Assembly (NCBI GenBank): GCA_027489105.1
Contig: JAIYAJ010000489.1
Location: 1 to 13,603, forward strand
DNA from: Zymomonas sp.
GTDB taxonomy: Bacteria > Pseudomonadota > Alphaproteobacteria > Sphingomonadales > Sphingomonadaceae
Length of the DNA: 13,603 nucleotides
Direction: 5' to 3'
Shown here one piece after another: positions 13,293-13,603 of this stretch. The notes below the pieces were generated by a model that was not told the DNA's origin, did not search any database, and saw only the letters and a list, made by a program, of their open reading frames with translations. Made by a program: the position numbers and the translations under genes. Within the stretch, counting starts at the first letter, position 1; each line of letters opens with the position of its first letter.

Positions 13293-13603
13293 AATGACCT
13301 GCGAGCAAATTCCCTCTCCCCTTGCGGGGGAGGGCTAGGGGTGGGGGTCACGCCGCTTGCATCAAGCGCCGCCAGCACGGCCACACCCCGCTCGGTCAGG
13401 CCGGCATCATTGCCATCGACAAGGCACCATCCGGCGTCCTGGCACAGCGCAAGGCAGGCCACGGCCCCGCGCCACGGCCTCTGCCGCGCCGCGATCCATT
13501 GCAGCTGCAATCTCAGCTGCGCCATGGTGATCAGCGATGTCGCCACATCATCATCGCGCAACACCCGGTTGCGCGCGCCCACGGTGGCCCGCACATGGTC
13601 GAT
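13289..13603 (-). CDS. Unrecognised phage gene, 3' part (5' end outside window)
   Basis: The frame is open to the window edge, so the 5' end is probably missing; a GTG at 13594 could be an internal or true start. The visible 104 residues include a helical region (LITMAQLRLQLQWIAARQRP) and the stretch AVACLALCQDAGWCLVDGND followed by LTERGVAVLAALDAS. I do not recognise the family. The end of the protein, from about GVTPTPSPPPQGER on, is encoded by a GC-rich hairpin repeat and is likely not part of the original domain. Its TGA overlaps the ATG of the initiator-like gene (ATGA). Confidence 0.6.
   Translation of the reverse strand: MDHVRATVGARNRVLRDDDVATSLITMAQLRLQLQWIAARQRPWRGAVACLALCQDAGWCLVDGNDAGLTERGVAVLAALDASGVTPTPSPPPQGEREFARRSL
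13311..13349. repeat. Dispersed GC-rich hairpin repeat element (small intergenic type)
   Basis: The sequence CCCTCTCCCCTTGCGGGGGA at 13312-13331, followed by GGGCTAGGGGTGGGGGTCA, forms a hairpin (about 13312-13321 with 13326-13334). It is followed by a G-rich arm. This matches, from memory, a small repeat scattered through many proteobacterial genomes, usually recognised in protein databases as spurious TPSPPPQGER-type tails. It lies at the very 3' end of the unrecognised gene and directly before the initiator-like gene. Confidence 0.6.

Overview
This GC-rich window carries about half of a tailed-phage genome, all on the minus strand, so the transcription order runs from high to low coordinates. 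I read it as a prophage, or the genome of a temperate siphovirus, from an alphaproteobacterium, probably of the Rhizobiales (Hyphomicrobiales) type. The reasons are an HK97-type head module, a tail module resembling alphaproteobacterial gene transfer agents, and a GC-rich hairpin repeat of a kind scattered through proteobacterial genomes. No integrase, repressor, lysis gene or host gene is visible, so the choice between prophage and free phage is inference.

Region by region in transcription order: (1) 13603-12120 is a replication/early end. It holds the 3' part of an unrecognised gene, then a winged-helix replication-initiator-like protein whose gene contains iteron-like repeats and an AT-richer patch, the arrangement of an origin inside an initiator gene. 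(2) 12120-11428 encodes a NusG/RfaH-family protein. (3) 11212-11138 is a complete tRNA gene with anticodon CAT and initiator-like features, followed at once by an HNH endonuclease. (4) 10737-4214 is packaging and head: small terminase with two HTH units, large terminase, HK97 portal, S49-family protease, major capsid protein, and a small conserved virion protein. (5) 4149-1316 is the connector and neck: gp6-like connector, head closure protein, a 165-residue unknown, an HK97 gp10-like protein, an 80-residue unknown, and a DUF3168 tail terminator. (6) 1286-1 is the tail: tube protein, GTA gp10-type chaperone, a second small chaperone in the -1 frame, and the start of the tape measure protein, cut by the window edge.

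The genes are tightly packed. Seven junctions are stop/start overlaps (six TGATG, one ATGA), implying long polycistronic messages with translational coupling. A plausible scheme is that the initiator acts on the repeats in its own gene, and the NusG paralog helps RNA polymerase read through the long late operon. HNH and terminase package DNA through the portal. The protease matures the capsid, and the tail genes complete the virion.

The points most worth a second look are the intragenic iteron cluster, the initiator-like tRNA, the overlap between the two tail chaperone frames, and the phage-borne NusG paralog.
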